Shown here piece after piece: positions 33,367 through 41,825 of a stretch of 64,000 nucleotides of DNA. The notes under the pieces were generated by a model. The model ran no database searches. It saw nothing but the letters and a program-made list of their open reading frames with translations, and was not told the origin of the DNA. The translations under genes were made by a program, and so were the position numbers. The first letter of the stretch is position 1; every line of letters begins with the position of its first letter. Source of the DNA: Microbacterium hydrocarbonoxydans (GTDB taxonomy: Bacteria > Actinomycetota > Actinomycetes > Actinomycetales > Microbacteriaceae); NCBI RefSeq assembly GCF_011752045.1, contig NZ_JAAKXW010000001.1, positions 1,178,001-1,242,000 on the forward strand, in the 5' to 3' direction.

Positions 33367-34365
33367 ATGACCGTCACCGCCGCCGGACATCCGACCGTGG
33401 CGCCCGTGCCCTTCGACCCCGAGGTGCAGGCCGTCCTCGACGAGATCGCCCGGAACCCGCAGCCCGCGCTGACCCGCGAGACGCTTCCCCGGGAGGGGAC
33501 CGACCGCATGTTCCCCGGCAACGACGCGGTCATCGCCGGTCGGGCGATCGACTGGGAGGATCGCACGATCCCGGGCCCCGCCGGTCAACCCGACCTCGAG
33601 ATCACGATCTTCCGCCCCCGCGGCAGCAAGAGCGAGATCCTTCCGGGGTTCGTGAACATCCACGGCGGCGGCATGATCGTCGGCCACCGCTCCTGGGAGA
33701 CCGCGCGGGTCGTCGACATCGTCGAGGATCACCGCGTGGTCGCCGTCAACGTCGAGTACCGCCTCGCCCCGGAGGACCCGTTCCCTGCAGGCGTGGAGGA
33801 CTGCTACGCGGCGTTCGCCTGGACGCATGCGCACGCCGCGGAGCTCGGCGTCGACGCCGACCGGATCATCGTCGGCGGCGGCAGTGCGGGCGGCGGGCTC
33901 GCTGCCGCGGTCGCCCTCATGGCCCGTGACCGCCGGGGGCCTGAGATGGCCGGTCAGCTGCTGCTCTGCCCGATGATCGACAACACGAACACGTCCATAT
34001 CGAGCCGTCAGTACGACGGCATCGGCACCTGGCAGCGCGAGATGAACCTCCTCGCCTGGTCGTGCGTCCTCGGCGACGACCTCGCCTTCAGCCCGGATGC
34101 CTCCGCCTACGCCGCGCCCTCCCGCGCCACCGATCTGTCGGGGCTTCCGCCGGCCTACATCGAGGTCGGCGAGGCCGAGGCCTTCCGCGACGAGGACACC
34201 GACTACGCGCTGCGCATCTGGGCCACCGGAGGCCGGGCCGAGCTCCACGTCTGGGGCGGTGGCGCCCATGGCTTCGACATGTACATGCCGGAGGCGGAGA
34301 TCACCCGCGCCGCTCTCGCCGCACGCTCCTCGTGGCTGCGCCGCATCTGGGGAGCCACGCGATGA
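33367..34365 (+). CDS. Alpha/beta hydrolase, HSL/acetyl-esterase type (first of tandem pair)
   Basis: This 332-residue esterase-like protein belongs to the hormone-sensitive-lipase family. The oxyanion motif H-G-G-G is in N-I-H-G-G-G-M, the nucleophile in G-G-G-S-A-G-G-G, the acid near A-F-R-D-E-D and the His in A-H-G-F-D. Such enzymes cleave short-chain or carbamate-like esters. No signal peptide is visible, so it acts in the cytoplasm. It is followed with ATGA overlap by a close paralogue, and both lie downstream of the SDR, ADH and AKR genes in one operon. Confidence 0.93.
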   Translation: MTVTAAGHPTVAPVPFDPEVQAVLDEIARNPQPALTRETLPREGTDRMFPGNDAVIAGRAIDWEDRTIPGPAGQPDLEITIFRPRGSKSEILPGFVNIHGGGMIVGHRSWETARVVDIVEDHRVVAVNVEYRLAPEDPFPAGVEDCYAAFAWTHAHAAELGVDADRIIVGGGSAGGGLAAAVALMARDRRGPEMAGQLLLCPMIDNTNTSISSRQYDGIGTWQREMNLLAWSCVLGDDLAFSPDASAYAAPSRATDLSGLPPAYIEVGEAEAFRDEDTDYALRIWATGGRAELHVWGGGAHGFDMYMPEAEITRAALAARSSWLRRIWGATR

Positions 34366-35345
34366 CCGCCCCCGCGCCGGTGCCCTACGACCCCGAGCTC
34401 GTCGCCGGGCTCGACGCGTTCGTCGACCTCGTCGAGATCATCCCGCTGCGCGCCGACACGATCCACGCGAACCGCGAGCACTTCGCCACGATCATCCCGC
34501 CGATCGAGGTTCAGGCCGAGGGCCGCGCCGTCGCCTGGGAGCACCGGACCATCCCCGGCCCCGCAGGCTCCCCCGACGTCGAGGTCACGATCGTGCGGCC
34601 CGCGCGCGCGGCATCCGCTCCGGCGCCGGCGGTGCTGTCGATCCACGGCGGCGGCATGGTGCTCGGCACCCGGTTCTTCGGCACCGGGGAGCTCATCGAC
34701 CTCGCCGAGCGGCACGGCACGGTCGGAGTCGCGGTCGAGTACCGCCTCGCTCCCGAGCATCCGGGGCCCGCGCAGGCCGAGGACTGCTACGCCGCACTGG
34801 AGTGGATGGCCGCCCACGCCGAGGAGCTCGGCATCGACCCCGACCGCATCATCGCGTCGGGCATGAGCGCCGGTGGCGGGCTCTCCGCCGCCGTGGCGCT
34901 GCTCTCACGCGACCGCGGCGGGCCGCGGCTGGCCGGTCAGCTCCTCGGCTGCCCGATGCTCGACGACCGCAACGAGACGGTGTCCAGCCGGCAGTACGAT
35001 GGCTTCGGCGCCTGGGACCGCAACAACAACGACACGGCGTGGGACGCGATCGCCGGCGCCGACCGCTTCAGCGACGACGTCTCCCCCTACACCGCTCCGG
35101 CGCGCGCCCGGGATCTGTCCGGACTCGCCCCCGCCTTCATCGAGGTCGGCGCCGCCGAGACGTTCCGCGACGAGGCGGTCGACTACGCCCTGCGCATCTG
35201 GGCCACCGGAGGCCAGGCCGAGCTGCACGTGTGGGCCGGCGGCTACCACGGCTTCCACGGGTTCTCCCCTGAAGCGGAGGTCTCGCGAGCCGCGAACGCC
35301 GCCAGGGAGAGCTGGCTGCGGCGCGTGCTCCGCCCCGACGGATGA
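34362..35345 (+). CDS. Alpha/beta hydrolase, HSL/acetyl-esterase type (second of tandem pair)
   Basis: This 327-residue paralogue of the preceding gene has S-I-H-G-G-G-M, the nucleophile serine in S-G-M-S-A-G-G-G, the acid in F-R-D-E-A-V-D-Y and the His in Y-H-G-F-H. The C-terminal 60 residues align almost gaplessly with the upstream copy (A-L-R-I-W-A-T-G-G in both), showing a tandem duplication. The residues before the Ser and around the His differ, which suggests different ester substrates. Start and stop both overlap neighbours by ATGA. Confidence 0.93.
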   Translation: MTAPAPVPYDPELVAGLDAFVDLVEIIPLRADTIHANREHFATIIPPIEVQAEGRAVAWEHRTIPGPAGSPDVEVTIVRPARAASAPAPAVLSIHGGGMVLGTRFFGTGELIDLAERHGTVGVAVEYRLAPEHPGPAQAEDCYAALEWMAAHAEELGIDPDRIIASGMSAGGGLSAAVALLSRDRGGPRLAGQLLGCPMLDDRNETVSSRQYDGFGAWDRNNNDTAWDAIAGADRFSDDVSPYTAPARARDLSGLAPAFIEVGAAETFRDEAVDYALRIWATGGQAELHVWAGGYHGFHGFSPEAEVSRAANAARESWLRRVLRPDG

Positions 35346-36520
35346 ACGGCGCCGTTCCGCGCCGGCCCCGGATGGGCACACTGCGCGCCATGCTCGTGCT
35401 CGGGATGCTGGAGGCGTTCGGGCCGCTGTCGATGGATCTGTACCTCCCGCAGCTGCCGCAGCTCGCCGCGTCGCTGGGCACGACGGAGGCGCTCGGCCAG
35501 GCGACGATGTCCGCCTGCATGATCGGTCTCGGGCTCGGCCAGCTCGTCGCCGGTCCCCTCACCGACCGGTTCGGGCGACGTCGTCCGCTCATGATCGGCG
35601 TGGCCGCCTTCGCGGCCCTGTCCGTGCTGTGCGCCCTCTCGCCGAACATCGACCTCCTGCTCCTCGCCCGGTTCCTGCAGGGTCTCGCGGGCTCCGCGGG
35701 CATCGTGATCTGCCTCGCCGTCGCCCGCGACCAGTTCGAGGGCGCGGAGCTCTCGCGGATGCTGTCCCTGCTCTTCCTCGTCTCCGGAACAGCTCCGATC
35801 ATCGCCCCGGTCGTCGGCGGCCAGCTCGCACGCGTCATGGACTGGCGCGGGATCTTCTGGGTGCTCGGCGGCGTCGGTGTCGCGCTGCTGCTCGTGGTCG
35901 TGCTCGCCTTGCCGGAGACGCTGGATCCGCAGGATCGTCACGCCGGCGGCGTCCGAGAGCTCGTCGGACACGGCGGCGGAGTCGTCCGGGACCGCCTCTT
36001 CCTGGCCGTGCTCTGCGCCGGCGCGGCGGGCGGGGTCGCCTTCTTCACCTACCTGTCGATGTCCCCCTTCGTGCTGCAGGAGGAGTTCGGGCTGACGCCG
36101 CAGGGCTTCAGCCTCGCCTTCGCCGCCGGCGCCCTCGCGAACATCGCCGGCAGCCAGACCAGCCGCCTGGTCGTCCGGCGCTGGGGCCCGCTGAACGTCT
36201 ACCTCGGCGGCATCACCGCGACGCTGCTCGCGACGGCGGCGTTCCTCGCGATCGCGCTGGCCGGCACCGGCCCCGCGGGCGTGATCGCCGCGCTCGCCGG
36301 TTTCATGCTGTGCGCGGGCGTCGGCGGGCCGAACGGGCAGGCCCTCGCCCTGACCCATCACCGTGCCAGAGCCGGCACGGCATCCGCACTGCTCGGAGTC
36401 GCCACCTTCCTCTTCGGCCCCGTCCTGGCACCGGTCGCGGCCGGGATCGGCGGGACGAACGCGATCACCATGGCGCTCACGATGACGACCGCGGCCGGCA
36501 TCGCTGCGACGGCGGCGTGA
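35342..36520 (+). CDS. MFS transporter, Bcr/CflA drug-efflux type
   Basis: This 392-residue, 12-helix exporter belongs to the DHA1 group. It has S-M-D-L-Y-L-P-Q-L-P in helix 1, G-P-L-T-D-R-F-G-R-R-R-P in loop 2-3 and the antiporter motif C in helix 5 (S-G-T-A-P-I-I-A-P-V-V-G-G). It is the last gene of the six-gene operon, overlapping the esterase stop, so it may export a toxic substrate or product of the pathway. A single transporter coupled to catabolic genes could also serve uptake, but the Bcr/CflA signature argues for efflux. Confidence 0.9.
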   Translation: MNGAVPRRPRMGTLRAMLVLGMLEAFGPLSMDLYLPQLPQLAASLGTTEALGQATMSACMIGLGLGQLVAGPLTDRFGRRRPLMIGVAAFAALSVLCALSPNIDLLLLARFLQGLAGSAGIVICLAVARDQFEGAELSRMLSLLFLVSGTAPIIAPVVGGQLARVMDWRGIFWVLGGVGVALLLVVVLALPETLDPQDRHAGGVRELVGHGGGVVRDRLFLAVLCAGAAGGVAFFTYLSMSPFVLQEEFGLTPQGFSLAFAAGALANIAGSQTSRLVVRRWGPLNVYLGGITATLLATAAFLAIALAGTGPAGVIAALAGFMLCAGVGGPNGQALALTHHRARAGTASALLGVATFLFGPVLAPVAAGIGGTNAITMALTMTTAAGIAATAA

Positions 36521-36556
36521 CTGATGGTGCGGCCCGCGGCCGCTCCGTCCGGTGCC

Positions 36557-37087
36557 TCAGAACCCTAGGCACATCACGGCCACGCCGGCGGCCATCGCCC
36601 ACGACTCGATGGTCAGCAGCCGCGCGGTGCGCCCGCGATGGACGGGCGGCAGCAGCCACTCCGCGACGACCGTCCAGAGGATGACGCCGACCGTCCCGAC
36701 GATCACGAGGGCGGGCAGGACGCCGGCGAGCCCGGCGCCATGCGCGTGCGCCGGCGCGGGGTCCGTCGACGCGGCGGCGACACCTTCGAAGGCGCAGAGC
36801 GCCATCACGAGGGACACCAGCGCCCGGTGGCAGCACATCGCGGCGGCGGGCGTGCCGCGGACCCCGACAGTGCCGAGCATGGCCGACACGAGGAGCGCGG
36901 TGCCGAGCAGCAGACCGGCGCGGGGGTCGCCGCCGCTGACCGCAAGGGCGACCATCGCCGCCGCCATGATCAGCGCGGACTGCCGCCCCTGCCAGGGAAC
37001 GACCCGCCACGCCCCCACGCACGCGGCGGCCGAGACGGTGGCCGCGAGAGCCATCAGCCACGGTGCTGCGGGGAGGAGGTGATCCAC
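36557..37087 (-). CDS. Unknown five- to six-helix membrane protein
   Basis: I do not recognise this 176-residue integral membrane protein with confidence. Helices are visible near residues 8-26, 38-52, 58-75, 88-104, 120-143 and 160-175. Two potential metal-binding patches stand out: M-C-C-H-R near residue 85 and A-H-A-H-G near residue 114. It is divergent from the TetR gene at 37154. The TATAAT promoter lies exactly 6 nt before its GTG and overlaps the operator at 37100-37115, so it should be under the same control as the copper amine oxidase. A role in copper or amine handling for that enzyme is possible but is only inference. Confidence 0.6.
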   Translation of the reverse strand: MDHLLPAAPWLMALAATVSAAACVGAWRVVPWQGRQSALIMAAAMVALAVSGGDPRAGLLLGTALLVSAMLGTVGVRGTPAAAMCCHRALVSLVMALCAFEGVAAASTDPAPAHAHGAGLAGVLPALVIVGTVGVILWTVVAEWLLPPVHRGRTARLLTIESWAMAAGVAVMCLGF

Positions 37088-37093
37088 GACGGC

Positions 37094-37115
37094 ATTATAT
37101 TGATCAACCGCTCAA
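37094..37115. promoter_or_regulatory. Divergent promoter and operator E (TTGATC-N4-GCTCAA)
   Basis: A perfect TATAAT lies on the minus strand (37099-37094), exactly 6 nt before the GTG of the membrane-protein gene. The inverted repeat TTGATCAACCGCTCAA (37100-37115) covers its upstream side and the region driving the TetR gene. The same repeat, TTGAGCACTCGCTCGA, is before the amine oxidase gene at 37901-37916. Confidence 0.65.
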
Positions 37116-37153
37116 GATAGCCAGACCCGATCCGCATGCGGCAGGATGGGCAG

Positions 37154-37738
37154 GTGCCCCGCGTCGTCGACCACGATGAGCGCCGCCGGCAGATCGCCGA
37201 GGCGCTCCTCGTCGTCGCCGCCCGCGACGGACACGAGAACGTGTCCTCCCGGGCCGTCGCCAAGGAGCTCGGCGTCGCCACCGGATCGCTGTGGCACTAC
37301 TTCGACGGCTTCGACGACGTCATCCGCGCCGCCGCCGCCGAGGTCACCCGCCGCACCGACGAGCGCATCGCCGCCGCGACGGCCGGGCTCCGCGGGCTCG
37401 CCCGGCTCGAGGCGCTGATGAACGAGGTCCTCCCGGTCGACGAGCGCACCCGCACGGAGGCGCACGTCGTCGTCGGCTTCTGGGGACGGCTCGCGACCCT
37501 CGCGCCGGCGCCGGATGCCGGGGCGCCCACCCTCGCGACCTGGCAGGGCGGCATCCGCGAGGCACTGGACGAGGCCGTCACCGACGGCGAGCTGCGGCCC
37601 GAGACGCCGACGGACGCAGTCATGGCCCTGCTCCGCTCCGTCACCTACGGCCAGCAGGTCGTCGAGGTCACCGAGCCGCAGGACGCCGCCGCGCACGTCG
37701 CGGTGCTGCGCAGCATCCTCGCCCCCTGGCGCGCCTGA
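37154..37738 (+). CDS. TetR/AcrR-family repressor of the amine oxidase locus
   Basis: This 194-residue TetR regulator has its helix-turn-helix within about residues 8-55 (A-V-A-K-E-L-G-V-A-T-G-S-L-W-H-Y-F). It is a clear paralogue of the TetR at 22084. I chose the GTG at 37154 because it aligns with the start of that paralogue and has AGGA 7 nt upstream; an ATG at 37136 would add six residues. An operator-like repeat lies 39 bp before the start and again before the copper amine oxidase gene. I infer autorepression plus control of amine oxidation, with an amine or aldehyde as likely inducer. Confidence 0.9.
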   Translation: MPRVVDHDERRRQIAEALLVVAARDGHENVSSRAVAKELGVATGSLWHYFDGFDDVIRAAAAEVTRRTDERIAAATAGLRGLARLEALMNEVLPVDERTRTEAHVVVGFWGRLATLAPAPDAGAPTLATWQGGIREALDEAVTDGELRPETPTDAVMALLRSVTYGQQVVEVTEPQDAAAHVAVLRSILAPWRA

Positions 37739-37854
37739 GCGACGCCGGCATCTCGGGCACTGCTTCGGATCTCGGACCGGAAACGCCGGCGACAGCGCCC
37801 TCTGCCCGGCGCGGCACGCACGATCTCCGAATCCGTGCCCGTCCGACACAGTGC

Positions 37855-37916
37855 TTGCGCAGACGACGGACCCCGGCGTACTCTCTTCCCAACCCGTTTA
37901 TTGAGCACTCGCTCGA
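37855..37916 (+). promoter_or_regulatory. Promoter and operator F of the copper amine oxidase gene
   Basis: TTGCGC (37855-37860) and TACTCT (37879-37884) are spaced 18 bp. The inverted repeat TTGAGCACTCGCTCGA (37901-37916) lies about 10 bp past the expected start site, where a bound repressor would block elongation. GAGG at 37922-37925 is the ribosome-binding site. The core and flank ATTGA-N-CA-N2-CGCTC-N-A-N-ATAG are shared with operator E. Confidence 0.65.
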
Positions 37917-37933
37917 AATAGTGAGGTACGAAG

Positions 37934-39910
37934 ATGTCCCACCAGCCCGTCACCATCGAGAAGATCGCCGTCCCGCATCCGCTCGACCCGCTCACCGGCG
38001 CCGAGATCGCCGCCGCCCGCGCCGTGCTCGACGCCGCAGGCCTCCTGGGCGAGACGATGCGCGTGCCGATGCTCCTCCCCGACGAGCCGACCAAGGCCGA
38101 GCTCGCGAGCTGGAAGCCGGGCTCCCCCATCGACAGGCGCGTCGACGCGACCCTCCTCGACACCGCGACCGGCGTCGCCACCGAGGTCGTCGTCTCGATC
38201 ACCCGCGGCGAGGTGCTCCGCGCCGAGCGCGTCCCGAACGACGCGCCGCCGTACGGGCAGCCGCAGTACCTCTTCGAGGAGTACGAGCGGGCCGAGGCGA
38301 TCGCCAAGGCGTCCCCGGAGTGGCAGGCGGCCATGCGCCGCCGTGGCCTCGAGGAGCACATGGACCTCGCCTTCTGCTCGCCGCTCGCGCCCGGGTACAC
38401 CGGACGCGCTGACGAGGTCGGCCGCCGCGTCATCCGCTCGCTCACGTTCCTCCGCCACGACGAGGACGACAGCCCGTGGGCGCGCCCCGTCGAGGGACTG
38501 ATCGTGCACATCGACCTCACGACGAACAGCGTGATCCGCGTCGAGGACGTCGGAGACGTCCCCGTTCCCGCCGGCCACGGCAACTACTACCCCGAGATCC
38601 AGGGGCCCGCCCGCACCACCCTGAAGCCGATCGAGATCACGCAGCCCGAGGGCCCGAGCTTCGGCGTGAGCGGATCGCTCGTCGAGTGGCAGAACTGGGC
38701 GATGCGCGTGAGCTTCAACGCCCGCGAGGGCCTGGTGCTGCACGACGTGACCTTCGACGGACGCTCCGTTCTCAGCCGCGCGAGCGTGCCCGAGATGGTC
38801 GTCCCCTACGGCGACACCGCGCCCGGCCGCTTCTGGATCAGCTACTTCGACGCCGGCGAGTACCTCCTCGGCAAGAACGCCAACCACCTCGAGCTGGGCT
38901 GCGACTGCCTCGGCGTGATCCGCTACCTCGACGGCTACGTCGCCGACGATCACGGCCACCCGGTGCGCATCCCGAACGTGATCTGCATGCACGAGGAGGA
39001 CTACGGCATCCTCTGGAAGCACACGAACCTCGAAGGCCGCTCTGACGTGCGCCGCTCCCGTCGCTTCGTGATCTCCTACTTCTCCACGATCGGCAACTAC
39101 GACTACGGCTTCTACTGGCACTTCTACCTCGACGGATCCATCGAGGTCGTCGCCAAGGCCACCGGCATCGTCTTCGCCGGCGCCGGCGAGCCCGGCGTGC
39201 GACAGAAGCACGCGACCGAGCTCGCCCCCGGAGTGTTCGCGCCGGTGCACCAGCACCTCTTCAGCGCACGCCTCGACGTCGCCATCGACGGCGAGGACAA
39301 CCGGCTCGTGGAGGTCGACGCGCAGCGCATCCCGATGGGCCCCGACAACCCCTTCGGCAACGCCTTCACCTGGTCGGAGACGCCGCTCCTCACCGAGAAG
39401 CAGGCGCAGCGCGAGGCCGACTCCTCGGCCGCCCGGGTCTGGGAGGTGCAGAGCGCGTCCCGCACGAACCACGTCGGCCGCCCCACCGCCTACCACCTCA
39501 TCCCCGAGCCGACCGCCCTCCTGATGGCCGACCCGGCATCCTCCGTCGCGGCGCGCGCGGCCTTCGCCACCAAGCACCTGTGGGCGACGCAGCACGAGCA
39601 GGGGCAGATCTGGCCTGCGGGACGCTACCCGAACGCGCACCAGGGCGGTGCGGGGCTGCCGGAGTACACGGCCGGCGACCGGTCGCTCGACGGCGAGGAC
39701 ATCGTGCTCTGGCACACCTTCGGCCTCACGCACTTCCCGCGCCCCGAGGACTGGCCGATCATGCCCGTCGACTATGCGGGCTTCTGGTTCAAGCCGTACG
39801 GCTTCCTCGACCAGAACCCGGCGATGGACGTGCCCGAGTCCTCGCAGGCGCACGGCAGGGCGGATGCCGGATGCTGCGGTGGTGGCGCCGCCTGCGCCTG
39901 CGGCCACTGA
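37934..39910 (+). CDS. Copper amine oxidase (topaquinone; AGAO/TynA-type)
   Basis: This 658-residue homodimeric oxidase converts a primary amine, O2 and water to aldehyde, NH3 and H2O2. The topaquinone precursor is Tyr389 in G-N-Y-D-Y-G, the catalytic base Asp306 in Y-F-D-A-G-E-Y, and the copper ligands His439, His441 (H-Q-H) and His600 (T-H-F-P). All are offset by 7-8 residues from the Arthrobacter globiformis phenylethylamine oxidase. No signal peptide is visible, so it is cytoplasmic as in Arthrobacter. The C-terminus has a short Cys/His-rich tail (G-C-C-G-G-G-A-A-C-A-C-G-H), possibly metal-binding. The paired operator upstream indicates TetR control. Likely substrates are phenylethylamine, tyramine or histamine. 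Confidence 0.96.
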   Translation: MSHQPVTIEKIAVPHPLDPLTGAEIAAARAVLDAAGLLGETMRVPMLLPDEPTKAELASWKPGSPIDRRVDATLLDTATGVATEVVVSITRGEVLRAERVPNDAPPYGQPQYLFEEYERAEAIAKASPEWQAAMRRRGLEEHMDLAFCSPLAPGYTGRADEVGRRVIRSLTFLRHDEDDSPWARPVEGLIVHIDLTTNSVIRVEDVGDVPVPAGHGNYYPEIQGPARTTLKPIEITQPEGPSFGVSGSLVEWQNWAMRVSFNAREGLVLHDVTFDGRSVLSRASVPEMVVPYGDTAPGRFWISYFDAGEYLLGKNANHLELGCDCLGVIRYLDGYVADDHGHPVRIPNVICMHEEDYGILWKHTNLEGRSDVRRSRRFVISYFSTIGNYDYGFYWHFYLDGSIEVVAKATGIVFAGAGEPGVRQKHATELAPGVFAPVHQHLFSARLDVAIDGEDNRLVEVDAQRIPMGPDNPFGNAFTWSETPLLTEKQAQREADSSAARVWEVQSASRTNHVGRPTAYHLIPEPTALLMADPASSVAARAAFATKHLWATQHEQGQIWPAGRYPNAHQGGAGLPEYTAGDRSLDGEDIVLWHTFGLTHFPRPEDWPIMPVDYAGFWFKPYGFLDQNPAMDVPESSQAHGRADAGCCGGGAACACGH

Positions 39911-39991
39911 GCCCGCAGGTCCGCCGGCACCGCGAGCGGCGCCTCCCGGGAAAGGAGCCGCCAATCGATCGACGAGTCGAGCTCCGTCGGC

Positions 39992-40927
39992 TCAGCGGAG
40001 CGCGGCGATCGCGTCGCGGAGGACGCCGCCCGCGCTCTCCAGCGCGGGTGCCGCCTTCTCGATTGGCGCACCCGTCATCACGATGAGAAGGGCGAGCTTC
40101 ACCGAGCCCCCGGCGGCGCCGAGGGCGGCAGCGGCCTCGTCGACACCGGCGCCGCTCAGCTGCATGACGGTGCGGACCGACCTCGCCCGCAGCTTCTCGT
40201 TGGTGGCGATGAGGTCCACCATCACTCCGCGATAGGTCTTGCCGAGCTTGATCATCGACAGCGTGGTGAGCATGTTCACCACGAGCTTCTGAGACGTCCC
40301 GGACTTGAGACGCGTCGATCCGGAGACGAACTCCGGTCCGGTCACGATCTCGATCGCGATGTCGGCGACGGCCCCGGTCGCCGAGCCCTCGTTGGAGGAG
40401 ATCGCGATGGTGAGCGCCCCGACCTCCCGGGCGAACTCGAGACCGCCCACCACATACGGCGTGCGCCCGGAGGCCGAGATCCCGACGACGGTGTCGCGCT
40501 CGGAGAGCTCCAGCTCGCGCAGCGACGCCGCGGCGGCCTCGGTGTCGTCCTCGGCATCCTCCACGGCGGAGCGGATCGCGACCTCGCCACCGGCGATCAG
40601 GCCGACGACCATGCCCGGATCCGTGCCGAAGGTGGGCGGGCACTCGCTCGCGTCGAGGACGCCGACGCGACCGGCGGTGCCCGCACCGAAGTAGATGAGG
40701 CGCCCACCGCGGCGGAAGCGGTCGGTGATGCCGTCGACGGCGGCTGCGATCTCGGTCGACCGGGTGGCCACCGCATCCGGAACTGTGCGATCCTCGGCGT
40801 TCATCGCCCGCACGAGGTCCGTGGTGCTGAGGAGGTCGAGATCGCCCCGGTCGGGCGTCACCGTCTCGGTGGCGAGGTGCGAGAGCTCCTCGAGGAGCTC
40901 ATTCAGGCGAGCATCATCATTCGGCAC
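39992..40927 (-). CDS. murQ: N-acetylmuramic acid 6-phosphate etherase
   Basis: This 311-residue SIS-domain lyase cleaves the lactyl ether of MurNAc-6-phosphate to give GlcNAc-6-phosphate and D-lactate in cell-wall recycling. Signature segments are G-A-G-T-A-G-R-V-G-V-L-D-A-S-E-C-P-P-T-F, I-S-A-S-G-R-T-P-Y-V and N-E-K-L-R-A-R. The GTG at 40927 is preferred: it has AAAGG about 10 nt upstream, and the protein then begins V-P-N-D-D like normal MurQ. An ATG at 40945 would add six residues. It overlaps the end of the kinase gene by 11 bp. Confidence 0.95.
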   Translation of the reverse strand: MPNDDARLNELLEELSHLATETVTPDRGDLDLLSTTDLVRAMNAEDRTVPDAVATRSTEIAAAVDGITDRFRRGGRLIYFGAGTAGRVGVLDASECPPTFGTDPGMVVGLIAGGEVAIRSAVEDAEDDTEAAAASLRELELSERDTVVGISASGRTPYVVGGLEFAREVGALTIAISSNEGSATGAVADIAIEIVTGPEFVSGSTRLKSGTSQKLVVNMLTTLSMIKLGKTYRGVMVDLIATNEKLRARSVRTVMQLSGAGVDEAAAALGAAGGSVKLALLIVMTGAPIEKAAPALESAGGVLRDAIAALR

Positions 40928-41822
40928 GGTGCACGAACCTTTCATGTGGGAGGTCATCGCGGCGCGCGAGGAGCAGTGCACCGTCGAGGGCGTCGCCCGC
41001 GGCAGGCACGACCGCACACTCTGAGCCGGCCAGGGAGGCCGTCAGCGCCTCACGGAACCACGGATGCTCGGTGAGCCCGCCATGGAGGGCGACATCGGCA
41101 TCCCCGGCCGAGGCGGCGATCGCGGAGGCGGTGAGCAGGCGGACCGCCTCGGCGGCGATGCTGAGCGCCACGTCATCGCCGCCGGACGCGGCGTCGAGCA
41201 CCAGCGGCGCGAGGGCGGCCATGCGCCGTGCGAGCGGCTCCTCACCGGCAGCCCATCCGGGGATGGCGGAGGCCGGACCCGTCACCTCGGTGACCGTGTC
41301 GGCGAGCACCGTCGCCGGCCCGAGGCCGACCGATGTGCGCAGCACGGCGCGGAGCGCCTCGCGTCCGAACCAGGAGCCGCTGCCGAGGTCACCGAGTTCG
41401 GGCCCCCAGCCGTCGATGAGCCGGGCTCCATCACGGTCGAGGCCGAGAGCGACTGCGCCGGTCCCTGCGATGAGCAGCACTCCGTCGCGTCCCGCCAGCG
41501 CGCCGGCGTGAGCCGTCACCACGTCAGAGGTGACGGCGACGGGTGCACCGAGTCTGGAGGCGAGCCGATGAGCGAGCGCGGTTGCCGCGTCGGGGGCCGC
41601 CCAGGCTCCGGCGGCGCCGACGCCGACGCCGACGAGCCGGCCGTCGTCGACCGCATCGATCTGCGTGATGATCGCGTCGTACGCGTCGTCCACGCCGCCG
41701 GGCGCGGCGAGCCCCGGGGTGCCGACACCGTCTCTGCGAACGGTCTGCCCTCCGTCGCTGCGCACGATGCGGCAGCGGGATTTGCCGAGATCGACGGCGA
41801 GGAGGGGTTCGGATCCGAGCAT
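40917..41822 (-). CDS. N-acetylglucosamine kinase-like protein (BadF/BadG/BcrA ATPase family)
   Basis: This 301-residue ASKHA-fold sugar kinase has the phosphate-1 motif A-V-D-L-G-K-S-R-C, the central A-G-T-G-A-V-A-L-G and W-G-P-E-L-G-D-L-G-S-G-S-W, and an adenosine loop with L-H-G-G-L. It probably phosphorylates GlcNAc, MurNAc or a related sugar, feeding or bypassing MurQ. The ATG at 41822 is chosen because TACACT lies exactly 6 nt upstream (leaderless pattern) and residues before it do not match the family. The gene is divergent from the RpiR regulator. Confidence 0.88.
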   Translation of the reverse strand: MLGSEPLLAVDLGKSRCRIVRSDGGQTVRRDGVGTPGLAAPGGVDDAYDAIITQIDAVDDGRLVGVGVGAAGAWAAPDAATALAHRLASRLGAPVAVTSDVVTAHAGALAGRDGVLLIAGTGAVALGLDRDGARLIDGWGPELGDLGSGSWFGREALRAVLRTSVGLGPATVLADTVTEVTGPASAIPGWAAGEEPLARRMAALAPLVLDAASGGDDVALSIAAEAVRLLTASAIAASAGDADVALHGGLTEHPWFREALTASLAGSECAVVPAAGDALDGALLLARRDDLPHERFVHRAE

Positions 41823-41825
41823 GAA

